Below, one piece after another: positions 5,075 to 5,090 of a stretch of 5,090 nucleotides of DNA. A program made the translations under genes and the position numbers. The notes under the pieces were generated by a model that made no database searches, had not been told where the DNA came from, and saw only the letters and a program-made list of their open reading frames with translations. Source of the DNA: DTU036 sp964346475 (lineage in GTDB: Bacteria > Bacillota > Clostridia > Peptostreptococcales > Acidaminobacteraceae); the NCBI GenBank assembly GCA_964346475.1, contig CAYFUM010000052.1, positions 1 through 5,090 of the forward strand, read 5' to 3'. Each line of letters opens with the position of its first letter. The first letter of the stretch is position 1.

Positions 5075-5090
5075 GTGATAAGAGAAGCTA
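5075..5090 (+). CDS. Possible start of a further gene, runs off window
   Basis: GGGGTGG (5064-5070) lies 4 bases before GTG 5075-5077, and the frame then reads M-I-R-E-A to the window edge. MIREA is a common beginning of GNAT acetyltransferases, but five residues cannot establish a family. No convincing promoter is visible between 4842 and here. Confidence 0.3.

Overview
The window is AT-rich and has strong GGAGG-type ribosome binding sites, a complete T-box leader and Gram-positive style intrinsic terminators. This points to a low-GC Firmicute, most likely a member of the Clostridia. All genes I can support are on the + strand.

Left part (1-608): a Phd-Doc type toxin-antitoxin pair. The antitoxin enters from the left edge and lacks only its first few residues. 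The Doc/Fic toxin overlaps it by 4 bases (ATGA) and carries an in-frame TAA at codon 46, upstream of an intact Fic motif, so the toxin looks inactivated while the antitoxin is kept.

Middle (609-1241): about 630 bases without a recognisable gene. They hold an 11-bp inverted repeat with a possible pseudoknot, a perfect -10 box with a possible very short ORF, and a good intrinsic terminator. Directly before the next gene lies an operator-like array of GTGTTAGAA repeats spaced by one DNA helical turn and overlapping a candidate promoter. That gene (1242-2552) encodes a 436-residue protein with an AlbA_2 (Schlafen-type) domain, a GHKL-like ATPase C-terminal region and a winged helix. It is probably a transcriptional regulator, and the repeats are plausibly its own operator.

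Right part (2614-4841): a promoter, a T-box riboswitch with a readable Phe specifier (TTC) and a long terminator hairpin, then two genes: an SDF/DAACS-family amino acid:cation symporter and a stand-alone prephenate dehydratase domain. The Phe specifier and the dehydratase support each other, so the unit is best read as a phenylalanine-starvation operon combining uptake and synthesis. Both proteins are unusual. The transporter has lost the arginine that binds acidic side chains and several residues of one sodium site. The dehydratase has a reciprocal charge change in its two signature motifs (ENS to RNS, TRF to TEF). These departures make this operon the most interesting part of the window.

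Right edge (4842-5090): a start-less frame encoding a single membrane-segment peptide, then a possible GTG start of another gene that runs off the window.
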